From assembly GCA_025465135.1 (NCBI GenBank), contig JAODNA010000196.1:1-59888 (forward strand): a stretch of 59,888 nucleotides of DNA. Reading direction: 5' to 3'. Every line of letters begins with the position of its first letter. The stretch's first letter is position 1. Under the pieces are notes generated by a model, which was not told where the DNA came from, did no database searches, and saw nothing but the letters and a program-made list of their open reading frames with translations. Of this stretch, positions 9,001-16,334 are shown one piece after another. Origin of the DNA: Frankiales bacterium. Lineage in GTDB: Bacteria; Actinomycetota; Actinomycetes; Mycobacteriales; SCTD01. Both the position numbers and the translations under genes were made by a program.

Positions 9001-9135
9001 ACGTCAGCCCTGCTGGATACCCATAGCGCGCACAGCAAGATCCTGGACCGCTTCACAGCGGACGATCGCGTTCGTGCGGATCTAATTCGCGGCCTCGGCG
9101 AATTGGTGCACGAGCAGGCCGGCGACGCTGCCTAG
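6007..9135 (+). CDS. hsdR: Type I restriction endonuclease subunit HsdR
   Basis: A 1042-residue motor and nuclease subunit of the usual HsdR length. The N-terminal PD-(D/E)xK nuclease shows D162 and E176-L-K178 (VATVELKTDF). The SF2 translocase has Walker A (SAGSGKT, about 336-342), DEAH at 455-458 followed by SSQTG, and motif III in FAFTATPKGKT. The helicase C part includes the QTGFDQPKL segment, and a C-terminal helical domain binds the methylase core. It pumps DNA towards the bound HsdM2S complex and cuts unmethylated DNA at a distance. The ATG lies 2 bp after the hsdS stop. All key residues are present, so the system looks functional. Confidence 0.95.
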   Translation: MAQHNEKPFEDEFCAHLSNLDPKTWQPLDAKPGSWLYSPTDDGYDRARALFPEDLFAWLQDTQPAELAKVVKPTAGEAEQRASRDALLDRLVKILDSPLESGGGTLNVLRRGFKHTPARFDMCQPKPDTSKNVQTGQRYNKVRLRVMRQVHYSLSQPLRSIDLVLFVNGLPVATVELKTDFTQTVLDAIAQYKRDRQPRDPVTKKTEPLLGFGTRALVHFAVSNDEVWMTTRLAGEDTAFLPFNRGRDGGAGNPLNPTGSPSAYLWEQVLQRDAWLHIINKFLVIETKIDRDPDTGIESRKVSLVFPRYHQWEVVTQLVEAARREGPGQRYLIQHSAGSGKTNSIAWTTHQLASLHGVDDAPVFDGVIVISDRTVLDSQLQDAIMQIDHKSGVVEAIDGPGGHGLGPSSKSGRLAQALLAGRRIIVCTLQTFPFAMEEISRNGSLSQKRFAVIADEAHSSQTGATANKLKQVLTADELKEIEEGGEVDTEALLAAEMTARADNLNLSYFAFTATPKGKTLELFGRKSNGGLPQPFHVYTMQQAIEEEFILDVLLNYTSYKTAFLLAQNAESQETVDESQATRSLLRWVKLHPTNIAQKVAIIVEHFRENVEPLLGGEAKAMVVTDSRKAAVRYKTKIDDYIRVHKYQLKTLVAFSGDVDDEESGPGPHNERTMNKELRGRGLREAFATREYRIMLVANKFQTGFDQPKLVAMYVDRQLSGVTAVQTLSRLNRKYPGKLRTFVLDFVNDPDEILKAFLPYYRQATLTTATDPNLVHDLQMKLDAAGIYTNDEIEALVDAYVRVKGNNALAAAVGPAKQRFRDRYASAVAHNRKDEIEALDLFRRDLGTFVRLYDFTSQIIDYGDTDLEKRSIYYRLLERQIRAGAIIDPLDLSGLELRASKQVLKGEQRLDLSSGESTGLRGITAAGSATSRDPKLVRMEEILSRLNELFADEDFSEAQKTSWLESLFTALLADKKLIEQAKTNSRSQFLESPDLTDGVTSALLDTHSAHSKILDRFTADDRVRADLIRGLGELVHEQAGDAA

Positions 9136-9177
9136 GCAGGCACCTACCCGAGACCGCTACTAGGGAGGCTGACGGCC

Positions 9178-9594
9178 CTAGAGCACCCGACTTAGCAGGG
9201 ATTTCCAATTGCTGTCTGGCTGCCCCTTGTCGCCTGCGTACCAGTAGACGTACGACGTGGTGACCCCGTACTTCTCGGTGACGATCGACAACTGTCCGTC
9301 GAAGGAGCAGTTCAAGGCGTTGAAGGCCAGCATGATGGCCTCTCCCACGGCGCCGGTCAGGCCAATGTCGTCGTCGGGCATGAACTCCGCCAGCGTGCGA
9401 CCGTGCATGACGAAGCGCACCACAGCTGCGGGCTCGCGTTTCTGCATCAGCGATGCGTAGACGCGGTGATTGCGTAGTCCAAGGGTGTACCGCTCAAGCG
9501 CTGCCTCAGCGTTCGCTGGCTCGTGGTGACTCCCATCGTCGTTGTGCAGGAGCCAGTCACCAGGCTGGCGGTGCTTACAGGCTCTCTCTTTCAC
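9178..9594 (-). CDS. Hypothetical protein, 138 aa
   Basis: No family is recognised. The protein is soluble, without a signal peptide or membrane segment. It has a His/Asn/Asp-rich N-terminus, a central part with alternating hydrophobic strands (AAVVRFVMHG, GEAIMLAFNAL) and an aromatic C-terminal stretch (SYVYWYAGD). The start is GTG at 9594, with GGGGA about 6 bp upstream. It lies 8 bp downstream of another unrecognised gene on the same strand, and its end converges on hsdR with 42 bp between. Its position between the hsd operon and a TIR-like protein makes a role in defence or its regulation possible, but nothing in the sequence shows it. Confidence 0.6.
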   Translation of the reverse strand: MKERACKHRQPGDWLLHNDDGSHHEPANAEAALERYTLGLRNHRVYASLMQKREPAAVVRFVMHGRTLAEFMPDDDIGLTGAVGEAIMLAFNALNCSFDGQLSIVTEKYGVTTSYVYWYAGDKGQPDSNWKSLLSRVL

Positions 9595-9602
9595 GCCGTC
9601 CC

Positions 9603-10055
9603 CTAGGCCGCTGGGCCCGAGTCGAGTGTGAAGCCCGCTGGCCAGCTCGAGGTTGTTTGATGCGTCGGACCCTCGTGGCCCTTCGGCAGGCCACAGACGG
9701 CAACAGCCAGGGTGCAGCCGCAGATCGCGGGCATGTCGCCCTCAGGACCGTTCTCGATCTCGCTCCGGTCCCTCCACCTGCGACGAGAGGTCCCCAGCGG
9801 CCACCGTGTCTGCAGCACGGAGCTGTCCTCGGCTGCCCTGTAGCCGGCCACCCTCTTGTCGCGGAACGCCTCGGGCGCCCACCCCTCGACAGCAAGTCCC
9901 GGGAATTGTCGACCAGGTACTTCTCCCCGTCGCAATGTGTCCATCAGGTACGTCAGCGCAATGAAGCGGTTGTTGGCTCGCACCAGGAAGTGAATAGGGA
10001 CCTCGAAGGACCGGACGGAAAGACCGAGCGGTGGGTGAGACACCGACCCGCTCAT
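9603..10055 (-). CDS. Hypothetical protein with C-terminal Cys/His motif
   Basis: A frame of 150 residues with coding-like composition (SFEVPIHFLVRANNRFIALTY and WAPEAFRDKRVAGYRAAEDS) and a C-terminus containing CGCTLAVAVCGLPKGHEGPTH. The spaced Cys and His residues could form a small metal site. The start is uncertain: ATG at 10055 is chosen because composition falls off upstream, but ATG at 9734, preceded by GAGGGCG, would give a 43-residue protein holding just the Cys/His part. It probably forms a two-gene unit with the gene 8 bp downstream and is divergent from the TIR-like gene across about 250 bp of noncoding DNA. The family is not recognised. Confidence 0.5.
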   Translation of the reverse strand: MSGSVSHPPLGLSVRSFEVPIHFLVRANNRFIALTYLMDTLRRGEVPGRQFPGLAVEGWAPEAFRDKRVAGYRAAEDSSVLQTRWPLGTSRRRWRDRSEIENGPEGDMPAICGCTLAVAVCGLPKGHEGPTHQTTSSWPAGFTLDSGPAA

Positions 10056-10301
10056 CGGAAGGTCCGAGCGAGGACCCGCCACGGCATCCCTGTGATCGGC
10101 ACCGCGGGCAAGCCGGGTAGTGAGCGGAGATTGCGGTCCCGTGACATCTCGTCCTCCCGACAGGCCTTGTCCTGCACCTGGACGGAAAACCGTAGGCGTC
10201 CAACCGCAAGCAATACGGGATATCCACAGCACCAATTCGGAGCCGGGGCCGGCGTGCGTGTCGCCCATGGCTTGGCCCCTGCGCTTGACAGACTGTCCGG
10301 C

Positions 10302-11150
10302 ATGGCCAGGGCGCGAGGTGCTTCACCGCCGGACCCCGAACGATCACACCTTCAGGTCCCGCTCGACGCCGCCAGGGCCTACCTGACGGAGCGCATGCAG
10401 GAGGGCCGGTCCTTTCGCGAGGTAGAGGTCGCTACTGATGCCGCCGTCAAGGACCTGGAGCGAGACGTCCAGCGCTGGCGCGACAAAGTACGCACATGGC
10501 TCGACGTCAGTCTCGGCGGTGAGGCCGCTGACGAGTTTCGGGCCCTGACGACGCACTACTTCATGGGCGGTCGGCTGTCCCCAGCACAGGAATTGCACTA
10601 CCTGCGGGAGGCGGTCGCGAGCGAGGTCTCCAAGATCGAGTCGATCATGGATCGGCTGGACCTATGGGCGACCAGCAATCAGATCTCGGGTTCGTCGCAG
10701 CTACCAGGTTCGTCAGATGCCGCGACGATCTTCATCGTCCACGGCGCCGATACCGTGCGCGCAGAACAGGTGGCCCGGACCGTAGAGAAGTACACGGGAC
10801 GCGATGCCGTGATCCTTCATCTTGAACCGAGCTCAGGCAAGACGATCATTGAGAAGCTGGAGGCCAACGCCGCCGAGGCGGCTTTCGCCGTCGTGATCCT
10901 GACACCCGATGACGTCGGCTCGCGTGCTCAGGCCACTTCCCAACTGCCGCGCGCTCGGCAGAACGTCGTGTTCGAGATGGGCTTCTTTTTCGGCCACATC
11001 GGCCGAGCCAAGACTTGCGTCCTCTACGACGTGTCCGTTGAGAAGCCTTCCGACGTAGACGGCATCGTCTACGTAGTCCTCGATGCGGCGGAGGCGTGGA
11101 AGGGCAAGCTGCAATCGGAACTGAAGGCGGCAGGACTCGCCAAGAAGTAG
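10302..11150 (+). CDS. TIR-like nucleotide-binding effector protein
   Basis: A 282-residue protein. Residues 1-125 are helical and charged. Residues 142-262 form a TIR-like domain of the predicted nucleotide-binding family (CAP12/Pycsar-effector TIR type, PF10137). Visible features are ATIFIVHG (141-148), EPSSGKTIIEKLE (175-187), AVVILTPDDVG (196-206), ARQNVVFEMGFFFG (218-231, E225 being the likely catalytic Glu) and a C-terminal DGIVYVVLD. Related TIR domains cleave NAD+ during abortive anti-phage defence; activity here is inferred. No cyclase, Thoeris or CBASS partner is nearby. The ATG at 10302 fits the start of coding-like composition, although the frame stays open far upstream. It converges with the SNF2 gene. 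Confidence 0.75.
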   Translation: MARARGASPPDPERSHLQVPLDAARAYLTERMQEGRSFREVEVATDAAVKDLERDVQRWRDKVRTWLDVSLGGEAADEFRALTTHYFMGGRLSPAQELHYLREAVASEVSKIESIMDRLDLWATSNQISGSSQLPGSSDAATIFIVHGADTVRAEQVARTVEKYTGRDAVILHLEPSSGKTIIEKLEANAAEAAFAVVILTPDDVGSRAQATSQLPRARQNVVFEMGFFFGHIGRAKTCVLYDVSVEKPSDVDGIVYVVLDAAEAWKGKLQSELKAAGLAKK

Positions 11151-11194
11151 GTCCGCGCGACCGTGTACCCGACCGCGGGGCCCTAGTCACCACC

Positions 11195-12655
11195 CTAAGT
11201 TCGCTGCGCGAAGTCGAGCACCGCCTGCGAATCCACTTTCCGCCTGGCGACCGCGGCCCACTTGCCGCGCTCGTGATCTGTGTCGGTAAGGAGCATGTAG
11301 TGAGTCACCACTTGGTGCGGACTCCCGAGGCGGCGGATGCGCCCGACCCGCTGGTCCTCCCGGGCAGGGTTCCAGGTGGAGCCCAGTGAGATGAGCACCC
11401 CCGCGTGCTGAAGGTTCAGCCCCCGCTCCAGGACCGTGCTGCCCAGCAACACCCTGATGCGCGGATCGTCACGGAACCTCTGCTGCGCGACCTCCCGATC
11501 ACCTTTGCTGAGCTTGCCGTCAACGCGCAGCCAGCCGATACCGGCCGCATCTAGCAGCTGCTCACAGATGCCCAGGTGATCGAGTCTCTCGGCATACAGG
11601 ACCACCTTGCTCAGTGCTGGGCTAGATAGCAGCAGGAGTGTCGCGGCCTCGGCTTTGGCCGAGCGACCCGACACGTAGCCACATGCCTGCTCCTTGGCCC
11701 GGTAGCGGCGCAGGTCGTCGGGGATGCCTTCCGCCACCCGCAACGCGTGCCGCTGGACGTCTGTCAGGGGCACCCAGAACACCCGCTCGTCCAACACCGG
11801 AATGGGCAAGTCAGGCATCTCAGCTTCGTTACGGCGGAGAACGACCGTCTCCAGGTAGGAGCGCAACTCCGGCAGCTGGGCCGCTCGCAGTCCTATCGGC
11901 TTGGCTTCGATCAGCCGACCCCACGCCGGCTGGTATGCCGGCTGCCAGATGACATACCGCCTACCCCACTCAGCCTCCGCCAGCAGCTTGGGTGCCCCGA
12001 GCACGCGCAGGATGCCCCAGGTCTCGGTTACGTCCAGCTCAACCGGAGTGGCTGACATGCCAAGTACCCGCTCCGCTGTCTCACACAGCCTGCGGGCGGC
12101 CTCGTGCTCCACGCCGCGGCCCTTCACCGACGAGACCTCATCCAGTACGACGGTGCGGTAGCCCCGAGCGGCGTAGTCCGCGATGCGTCGTGACAGCAGG
12201 TCGTAGGTGACGAGCTCCACGTCAGGGTGGCCGGCTGGGAACGCTGCTGCGTAGGCCTGCTGGTCTTTCTTGCCGGGGTTGCGGATCCATTTCTCTGTGC
12301 TGTCGGCCACCGTGAGCGACGGCGCGAAGGTCCCGAGTTGCTCCCGCCACTGAGCGACCAACGGGGTCGGCATCACGAGTAGGCAACGGCCCAGCTCTCC
12401 GCGTTCTTGCAGTTCGCACAACAGGGCGAGTGCAGTGACGGTCTTGCCCAGCCCTACGTCGTCGGCTAGCAGGGAGCGCGGGTGGGCGTACAGCCACGGC
12501 TGGGCAGCAGCCTGATGGGGGAGAAGGACTCCCGTGAAGATGCCCCGCCTCTGGATAGGGACCGTCGAAGGGCTAGTCGCAGGTGTTGTGGCTCCAGCAG
12601 CAGGCGCAGCCTGCTGGATGGCGGTCAGGTGGATCGGTGCGGGCGGGATGGACAT
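11195..12655 (-). CDS. SNF2-family DEAD/DEAH-type helicase
   Basis: A 486-residue SF2 ATPase with Walker A DVGLGKT (66-72), motif II DEVS (172-173 onward; DEVS rather than DEAH), motif III LGMSATP, and a helicase C domain ending with motif VI (EDQRVGRIRRLG). GLGKT and the R-x-G-R-I-x-R-x-G type motif VI place it with SNF2/RapA-like translocases. It is short, with no added DNA-binding or nuclease domain. ATG at 12655 is preferred over an upstream start because GGAGA lies 6 bp before it. Separated by a hairpin-rich 311 bp from the RepA-like gene on the same strand. Helicases of this type occur in defence modules and in mobile elements; the partner here is unknown. Confidence 0.8.
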   Translation of the reverse strand: MSIPPAPIHLTAIQQAAPAAGATTPATSPSTVPIQRRGIFTGVLLPHQAAAQPWLYAHPRSLLADDVGLGKTVTALALLCELQERGELGRCLLVMPTPLVAQWREQLGTFAPSLTVADSTEKWIRNPGKKDQQAYAAAFPAGHPDVELVTYDLLSRRIADYAARGYRTVVLDEVSSVKGRGVEHEAARRLCETAERVLGMSATPVELDVTETWGILRVLGAPKLLAEAEWGRRYVIWQPAYQPAWGRLIEAKPIGLRAAQLPELRSYLETVVLRRNEAEMPDLPIPVLDERVFWVPLTDVQRHALRVAEGIPDDLRRYRAKEQACGYVSGRSAKAEAATLLLLSSPALSKVVLYAERLDHLGICEQLLDAAGIGWLRVDGKLSKGDREVAQQRFRDDPRIRVLLGSTVLERGLNLQHAGVLISLGSTWNPAREDQRVGRIRRLGSPHQVVTHYMLLTDTDHERGKWAAVARRKVDSQAVLDFAQRT

Positions 12656-12966
12656 CAAAAGTCTCCAGTTGGCGGGTACGGCGAAGGAACGCCGTACGGC
12701 GATGACAGTTGGCGGCTCGCTCAGCCAGCGAGCCGACACTCAACTCAGCAGGGTCGGACGTGCTTGGCGGGCGGCGCTGACGCCGCCGGATCGAGGAGAA
12801 GAAACTCGGGACGGCGAAGCCGTCATCCCTTCACCCAGATGACTCCCCACCCAGGTGAAGCCGGCCTCAGGGCCGCCTTCTTGCTGAGCGGGGGGGATAG
12901 GGGTCGACGGAGGAGACCCCGTAAGAGGGGGCTCCACCTCCACGCTCCACCTAGCGTTCTCCGTCA
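12656..12966. other. Hairpin-rich noncoding segment
   Basis: The 311 bp between two same-strand genes hold several perfect inverted repeats: GTACGGCG/CGCCGTAC (12676-12697, loop 6), CGGCTCGCT/AGCGAGCCG (12713-12735, loop 5), GGCGGCG/CGCCGCC (12770-12787, loop 4) and GACGGC/GCCGTC (12810-12824, loop 3). CACCCAGATG and CACCCAGGTG-like repeats follow near 12832-12856. Open frames here have no coding features. Candidates are an origin or transfer site served by the adjacent RepA-like ATPase, or a structured RNA or attenuator; the sequence does not decide. Confidence 0.5.
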
Positions 12967-13977
12967 TCAGCCGGGCGCGACGCTGGCAGGTTGACGCAGC
13001 GCTCTTGTCTCGGGGTCGACCTCGAGCAAGTTGCATCGCTTCCAGTACTCGGCCTTCTTCCGTCCGCCATCGGGTGACACCGACAGACCCAGACGATGTA
13101 CGACGCGGCCGAGTCCGGTGATGCTTCCGCGCTCTTCGAACGAGGCGGCAACCAGCGTTTGGCGGACCTGCTCCGCTCGTCTTTCCAGGTCCCGAAGCCG
13201 ACCGCTGTGCTCGGCACGGGCCTCGTCCGCGTCGAGCGGTTTGCAGATCTCCGCGGCCAGATGGAAGGCCAACTCCTCGGACGGGGTGTTGTTGTTCGTT
13301 ACCCGCAGCCGCACCAGAGGCGCGTCGCGGCGTGGGCGATCCAGGTGAAGCATGCGCCGCGGCCAAGCCGTCAGAAGCTGCGACCCCATGGCTCCCTTTC
13401 CGCCGCTGCCGTGCAGGCCCGGTTTCGCCGAATGATGGACGACCAGAACGGCGATCCCCGTGTCGGCGACGGCCTGTAGCCCCCGCGCGATAGGGCGCAT
13501 GTGGGCGTCGCTGTTGACCTCTGCCGCGGCGGGAAGCAGCGAGTGCAGGTTGTCGAATACCGCGCACGTGACGCCAAGCCCGCGCCAAGTCTGAGCCAGT
13601 TCAGTTGCTGCGGACACGTCAGCCCACGTACTCAGGTCCCCGTCCGCGATCAGCAGCCTGCGCGGAGGTGTTTGCAACAGCTGAGCACGACGGGCGTCCT
13701 CACTGCGCGCACCGCCGTCGGTTGGGATGTAGACCACCAAGTGCGGGCCGTCATTCACAACCCGACCGAGTAGCGGCTCCGCGGTCGTGACGCTACGGAT
13801 CATGTGGAGGCAGAGCCACGTCTTACCGCTGAATGGTTGTCCCGTGAGCATCGTGATCCCTGGATGCCACAGCCCCTCAAGGCGGTCAGGTTGCGGACGT
13901 TCTTCGGCCAGGACGTCCGTGTAGCACCGCAGCCGCCACACCGGCGACCGCAGGAGGGAGACCGCCGCTTGGCTCAC
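12967..13977 (-). CDS. RepA-like AAA ATPase (AAA_25 type)
   Basis: A 336-residue P-loop protein with Walker A GQPFSGKT (46-53), Walker B AVFDNLHS (139-146), and AVLVVHHSAKPG plus GKGAMGSQLL, matching the RepA/RecA-like hexameric ATPases found in plasmids and integrative elements. The C-terminal about 80 residues form a charged region that could be a winged helix (RRAEQVRQTLV, VVHRLGLS). It starts at GTG 13977, directly abutting the stop of the excisionase-like gene, so the two are likely one transcript. It probably supports replication or maintenance of the excised element; a role in regulated cargo expression is an alternative. Confidence 0.7.
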   Translation of the reverse strand: MSQAAVSLLRSPVWRLRCYTDVLAEERPQPDRLEGLWHPGITMLTGQPFSGKTWLCLHMIRSVTTAEPLLGRVVNDGPHLVVYIPTDGGARSEDARRAQLLQTPPRRLLIADGDLSTWADVSAATELAQTWRGLGVTCAVFDNLHSLLPAAAEVNSDAHMRPIARGLQAVADTGIAVLVVHHSAKPGLHGSGGKGAMGSQLLTAWPRRMLHLDRPRRDAPLVRLRVTNNNTPSEELAFHLAAEICKPLDADEARAEHSGRLRDLERRAEQVRQTLVAASFEERGSITGLGRVVHRLGLSVSPDGGRKKAEYWKRCNLLEVDPETRALRQPASVAPG

Positions 13978-14160
13978 CTAGGCACCGGCTGCCGCGGCTT
14001 GCCCCGACTCGACCCAGGCATCGAGTTCTGATGGTCGGAATCGCAGCTGCCGACCTACGCGGTGCACCGGAACGGTGCCGGCTGCCGTCTGCTCGTAGAG
14101 CCAGCGCTTGCGCACCTTCAGGCGCTCCGCCGCATCGGCAATGTCGATCCACTCATTCAT
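13978..14160 (-). CDS. Excisionase-like MerR-type HTH protein
   Basis: A 60-residue protein with the excisionase/MerR winged-helix pattern: DIADAAERLKVRKRWLYEQTAAG, VPVHRVGRQLRFRPSELDAWV. Such proteins bend DNA at att sites to favour excision. The ATG at 14160 has AGGGGA at a good distance. It is the first gene of a leftward unit with the RepA-like ATPase and is divergent from the HTH gene, so the 108-bp intergenic region probably carries both promoters. As int is interrupted, excision would need another integrase. Confidence 0.75.
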   Translation of the reverse strand: MNEWIDIADAAERLKVRKRWLYEQTAAGTVPVHRVGRQLRFRPSELDAWVESGQAAAAGA

Positions 14161-14268
14161 CTCGGTCCCCTTTTCTTGCCGGTCCTCTACCGGCTGACCT
14201 GAGAATTACATGTGCTACGGTCAGAACCGGGTTAGATACACAGTCCAGCAGAATGGCGGCCGATCTTC
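14161..14268. promoter_or_regulatory. Divergent promoter/operator region
   Basis: The region lies between the leftward excisionase operon and the rightward HTH-int operon. It contains GCCGGT/ACCGGC (14178-14194, loop 5) and a wider inverted repeat CTGACC-N19-GGTCAG (14194-14224). Either could be an operator for the HTH protein encoded at 14269. TTAGATA near 14229 is a possible -10 for the rightward unit. It is more AT-rich than its surroundings. Confidence 0.4.
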
Positions 14269-15024
14269 ATGGGGACGAACCAGCGGAAGCACCGCAAGGC
14301 GGCCGGCCCTACTCGGCCTAGAAGGCCCGATCCCTGGGCTCAAGGCAGCGGCCGGGGGTATGGACCCGACGGCGTTTGGCATGAGCATGCCTTCGGCGAC
14401 GGCTGGCGGGTGGCCGTGCGGATGCAGTGGCAGCGCGGCCGGTTGGTGACCACCGAGGCCCGCGTGTTCCCCGACCCGTTTGCTGATGCTGTGGCGCGTA
14501 CCGCGACGGGCGCCGGTTTCCTCGCCGGTCGCGAGCAAAGTGACGACGTGGGTGGTTGGGGCGCTTGGCTGGCTCAGACCGAGATCGTCGACGCAGCTCC
14601 CGACGGGGGGATTACGACCGCCGTACTGCGACAGATACCGCTGGCGGTCCTCGCACAACAGGTGCGTGAAGCTGCACCACGGCACGCGGAGGCGCTCGCG
14701 TCCCTGGGCTACGTCGACTCGGACTGGTCGGACGCCGTAGACCAGGTGGCCAAGAACCCCCGTCCCGGTCGGACTGGCCGCTCAGACAAGTTCTACGCGC
14801 AGATGGCAAGCGAGTACACGGCACGAGTTGCCGTTGGGAATCGCAGGCCGGTGGAGGACATGGCGACACAGATGCGGTACTCGCGTTCGACAGTCGAGGG
14901 CTGGATAAAGGCAGCTCGCAAGCGGGAGCTTCTGACGCCTGCGCGGCCCGGCCAGCCCGGTGGCGACCTGACAGACAAAGCCCGTGCGCTCCTGGCGGGG
15001 TCCGACATCAACGAGCAGGAGTAG
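14269..15024 (+). CDS. HTH-domain protein of the element
   Basis: A 251-residue protein that ends with a helix-turn-helix-like segment (ATQMRYSRSTVEGWIKAARKRELL, about 204-227), resembling the regulators that precede integrase genes in actinobacterial elements. The middle (about 40-130) has no recognisable domain. The int start codon follows 4 bp after its stop, with the int Shine-Dalgarno (AGGAG) inside the end of this gene, so the two are coupled. It probably controls the int/xis promoters in the upstream divergent region. Confidence 0.65.
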   Translation: MGTNQRKHRKAAGPTRPRRPDPWAQGSGRGYGPDGVWHEHAFGDGWRVAVRMQWQRGRLVTTEARVFPDPFADAVARTATGAGFLAGREQSDDVGGWGAWLAQTEIVDAAPDGGITTAVLRQIPLAVLAQQVREAAPRHAEALASLGYVDSDWSDAVDQVAKNPRPGRTGRSDKFYAQMASEYTARVAVGNRRPVEDMATQMRYSRSTVEGWIKAARKRELLTPARPGQPGGDLTDKARALLAGSDINEQE

Positions 15025-15028
15025 CGGC

Positions 15029-16252
15029 ATGGCGGGGAAACGTGCACGCGGGGGCAACGGCCACGTCGGCGCCTACCAGCTCAAGGACGGAACACCCCGG
15101 TATCGCATCGCATACCGGGTGACGGATCCCGCCACGGGGCACACCACGAACCGCACGGAGCGCGGCTTCGCATCCGAGAAGGCGGCCGGAAAGGCGCTTC
15201 GTTCGGCCCTGGGCAAGATTGAAAGCGGCTCGTATGTCGCCCCGTCCCGACAGACGCTCGAGGCGTACCTGTTGACGTGGCTGGACGGTCACCGGGTTCG
15301 GGCGAGCACCCTATCCAGCTACCGGCAGAAGCTCCGGCTCCACGTCATCCCATACCTGGGCCAAGTCTCGCTTCAGAAGCTCACGGGAGCCCAGATCAGC
15401 GCGCTGTACCGGCAACTGGAGCAGGACGGCCGGCACGACGGGGCCGGCGGCTTGTCGCCTCGGACCGTGCGTTACGTCCACACGATCCTTCGAGAAGCGC
15501 TCAGCAGCGCCGTTCACGACGGCGTACTTCAGGTCAACCCGACCGATCGAGCCAAGCCGCCGACTGCGAAGCAGGCCGCGTCACCCGAAATGACAGTGTG
15601 GACGCCGCTGCAGATCCGACGTTTCCTGGACTCCCAGCGGGAGCACCGGCTCTACGCGCTGTGGGTCCTGTACGCGACCACGGGAATGCGCCGTGGCGAA
15701 GCTCTTGCCCTGCGCTGGGCGGACGTGGACCTCGACAACGCCCGTGTCGTGCTCTCCCGGTCGGTGACGCGCGTGGACAACAAGGAGGTCGTGTCGACGA
15801 CCAAGACTGGGCGGACGCGCGTTGTGGACCTGGACGACGTGACCGTCGCCGTACTTCGCGGACACAAGGTCCGGCAGGCGCAAGAGCGTCTGCAGCTGGG
15901 GCCAAGATGGATCGACCAAGACCTTGTGTTCGCCCACAACGGCAACAAGCTCGGCCCGGATGGCACCGCAGGTGGCTTCCTGAACCCCTAGCACATCTGG
16001 CGTCTTCTGCAGACGCAGATCAAGGCCTACAACCGCACCGCAGCGGAGGAGGAGCGGCTGCCGATCATCAGCGTGCACCAGCTGCGGCACTCGTGGGCCA
16101 CCATGGCCATGATGCAGGGCGTCCACGTCCGCGTGGTTCAGGAACGGCTGGGGCACAGCACGGTCGCGATCACTCTGGGCATCTACACGCACGTTGGCCC
16201 GACAATGCAACGCGAGGCTGCTCAAGCGGTGGCAGCGGAGCTGTTTGCGTAG
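15029..16252 (+). pseudogene. int: Tyrosine integrase interrupted by an in-frame amber codon
   Basis: The frame encodes a 407-residue phage-type integrase: N-terminal AP2/arm-binding region (1-60), SAM-like core-binding domain (about 72-170) and catalytic domain with R221 in TTGMRRGEAL. TAG at 15989-15991 (codon 321, after GGFLNP) stops translation. The same frame then continues without another stop to 16252 and contains HQLRH (H350, R353), GHST (H376) and YTHV (Y386 nucleophile). A single C-to-T change in CAG explains the stop. The 320-residue product lacks the second Arg, the His and the Tyr, so it cannot recombine DNA. Start: ATG 15029 with AGGAG upstream. The attachment tRNA lies 84 bp downstream. 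Confidence 0.85.
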
Positions 16253-16255
16253 CGG

Positions 16256-16277
16256 TTGTTGTCACCGCGGTTGTCAC
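16256..16277 (+). repeat. Putative integrase/excisionase arm site, right
   Basis: This is the partner of 2645-2666, differing at one base and in the same direction, beginning 3 bp after the int frame ends and 58 bp from the att core. It contains two TTGTCAC motifs. Confidence 0.5.
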
Positions 16278-16334
16278 GCCCTGCCTCATTGGCTGGCCGG
16301 CCAGAGAACCCGCAGGTCAGGGCTGGTCACGTGA

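Noticed and set aside
9453-10301. Long N-terminal extension of the TIR-like gene frame
   Set aside because: The frame stays open but the translation is Arg/Pro-rich without domain features and overlaps two better minus-strand genes.
12740-13588. Minus-strand frame of 282 codons over the AAA ATPase gene and hairpin region
   Set aside because: It is a shifted frame of the RepA-like gene (Arg/Gly/Ser-rich) and has no domain; the true frame has clear Walker motifs.
15989-15991. Amber codon as programmed readthrough or pyrrolysine
   Set aside because: No readthrough context or pyl genes are visible, and CAG to TAG mutation is simpler.
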